From CBDDFV01 sp965227335 (GTDB lineage: Bacteria; Planctomycetota; Phycisphaerae; Phycisphaerales; SM1A02): a stretch of DNA of 64,000 bases. Location of the stretch: assembly GCA_965227335.1 (NCBI GenBank), contig CBDDFV010000009.1, forward strand, positions 372,001-436,000, in the 5' to 3' direction. Below, piece by piece: positions 63,113 to 64,000 of this stretch (its first letter is position 1; each line of letters starts with the position of its first letter). The translations under genes were made by a program, and so were the position numbers. The notes under the pieces are model-generated. The model was not told the DNA's origin, searched no databases, and worked only from the letters and a program-made list of their open reading frames with translations.

Positions 63113-64000
63113 TCAGCCTTCGCAGCCCCATTCGGCGAGCAGAGCGGCGAGGTCGCCCGGTCCGTACGGCGCGCCCCACTGCGAGAGCAGCGTGGCGAGG
63201 TCGCCCGGATCGACATCGCAGTCGCCGTCGAGGTCCCAGACGCACGGGCAGCCGGTGGGCTCACAGGTAATGGTGAGCGTGCCGTTGCCTTCGTCGCCGG
63301 GGTTCCAGCCGCCGACGCGGATCTTGTAGCAGTTGCCTGCGACAACATCCACGCTGACTTCGGAGGTGAAGCCGGCGCAGCCTTCGGCGTCATCGTTGCA
63401 GCCGAGCAGTTCGGCGTCTCCGGGCGGGCAGGTGTTGCAGCCGGAGTAGACCACGAGGTCGGTGTCATAGTCCGCGTTGTTGCAGGTCGACACGGTGAGC
63501 GTGCCGGTGCAGGTGGCGGTGTAGTTGTACCAGATGTCCTCGTAGGTCTGACCGTCGAACTGGCAGACGCTGTGAGCGACGCCGTCGGTCTCGGCGTCGA
63601 TCGTCGAGTACGCGGTGGCGCCGTCGCCGATGGAGATGCGATCTTCGCAGAGATCGTTCGGAGGACCGGTGGGTCCGCCGAAGCACTGCTCGTTCGCCGC
63701 GTCGGCGCAGATCTGATCCCATTCGACGTCGCAGCAGAACGGATCCTGACCGCAGATGAGTTCGCAGCACGCGATGTCATTGCAGCCGGGGGTGCCGTTC
63801 GGCTGATCGCACGGACCCGCGTCCGGGTTGCAGGGATCCTGCGGTCCGCCGCACTGCTCGATGGCCGCGTCGGCGCAGATCTGATCCCATTCGACGTCGC
63901 AGCAGAACGGATCCTGACCGCAGATGAGTTCGCAGCACGCGATGTCATTGCAGCCGGGGGAGCCGTTCGGCTGGTCGCACGGACCGGCGTCCGGGTTGCA
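63113..64000 (-). CDS. C-terminal part of a secreted Cys-rich, dockerin-like protein
   Basis: The frame is open from the window edge (first codon read TGC at 64000) to a stop at 63113, so only the last 295 residues are seen. It starts with two near-identical Cys-rich repeats of 56 residues, each containing GCNDIACCELICGQDPFCCD and EWDQICADAA, a motif common in secreted proteins of Planctomycetota. A beta-type domain follows (EDIWYNYTATCTGTLTVSTC...GGWNPGDEGNGTLTITCE). The end is a dockerin-like pair in which the first loop is kept (DLDGDCDVDPGDLATLLSQW) and the second is shortened (YGPGDLAALLAEW). It probably sits on the cell surface. The N-terminus and signal peptide are outside the window. 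Confidence 0.87.
   Translation of the reverse strand, partial: CNPDAGPCDQPNGSPGCNDIACCELICGQDPFCCDVEWDQICADAAIEQCGGPQDPCNPDAGPCDQPNGTPGCNDIACCELICGQDPFCCDVEWDQICADAANEQCFGGPTGPPNDLCEDRISIGDGATAYSTIDAETDGVAHSVCQFDGQTYEDIWYNYTATCTGTLTVSTCNNADYDTDLVVYSGCNTCPPGDAELLGCNDDAEGCAGFTSEVSVDVVAGNCYKIRVGGWNPGDEGNGTLTITCEPTGCPCVWDLDGDCDVDPGDLATLLSQWGAPYGPGDLAALLAEWGCEG
63683..64000 (-). repeat. Two 168-bp tandem repeats in the Cys-rich protein
   Basis: The first 56-residue unit (64000 down to 63833) and the second (63832 to about 63683, slightly shorter) are nearly identical in DNA, differing at only a handful of positions. This suggests a recent in-frame duplication. More copies may lie outside the window. 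Confidence 0.85.

Overview
The window is high-GC, gene-dense DNA that looks like a Planctomycetota chromosome, most likely class Phycisphaerae. The main evidence is three secreted proteins (597-2351, 33598-35136, and the partial gene 63113-64000). They end in dockerin-like calcium loops of the type DLDGDGDVDPADLAALLSAWG, and two of them carry Cys-rich repeats. That combination is familiar from Phycisphaerae. FG-GAP/ASPIC proteins, a kinase-TPR protein, sulfotransferases and marine-type polysaccharide tailoring genes agree with this. I see no phage, insertion sequence, CRISPR array or rRNA. One tRNA (Ser-CGA) is present.

Layout. 1-3270: tail of a secreted-type protein, an FG-GAP/dockerin-like protein, and ispD. 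3474-13482: a plus-strand exopolysaccharide cluster with a flippase, GT4, O-antigen-polymerase-like protein, GT2-sulfotransferase fusion, GT2-GT4 fusion, GT2 and WecG-family transferase. 13486-18019 (minus): a phosphoribosyltransferase-hydrolase fusion and uvrA. 18177-19436: two small membrane proteins, then six copies of a 75-bp repeat derived from the 3' end of the neighbouring ABC permease gene. 19399-31094: a divergent ABC-2 permease, then a plus-strand set of three SPFH/band-7 proteins, an ABC ATPase, a large permease with an extracytoplasmic insert, and a 654-aa conserved protein of unknown function. I consider this the best candidate for an undescribed system here.

31112-33428: rnpA-yidD-FAH hydrolase (minus), divergent from rpoZ-coaC (plus). 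33598-37688: a Cys-rich dockerin-like protein with a strong terminator, a bilobal aspartic-protease-like lipoprotein, and a THUMP-like methyltransferase. 38125-45377: acnA and cysE (minus), cysK and a P1B ATPase (plus), with a repeat-rich 500-bp spacer between cysE and acnA. 45409-51455: a GGT-family protein and a metallophosphatase-LamG protein (minus), then a membrane Ser/Thr kinase with TPRs (plus). 51583-61918: a second polysaccharide locus made of two convergent operons. The plus arm has a deacetylase-methyltransferase fusion, Wzm, Wzt and a methyltransferase. The minus arm has two deacetylase-like proteins, a methyltransferase and a helical protein of unknown function. 62034-64000: tRNA-Ser, a FUN14-like membrane protein, and the 3' end of a Cys-rich secreted protein.

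How the genes fit together. Two loci appear to build and export decorated surface polysaccharides: a Wzx/Wzy-type locus with sulfation, and an ABC-exporter-type locus with methylation and deacetylation. Neither shows an initiating sugar-phosphate transferase or outer-membrane export protein in this window. The housekeeping genes are mostly complete. Start sites were chosen from Shine-Dalgarno spacing, ATGA/GTGA overlaps and family-typical N-termini. All functional calls are from reading the sequence; no database search was run.
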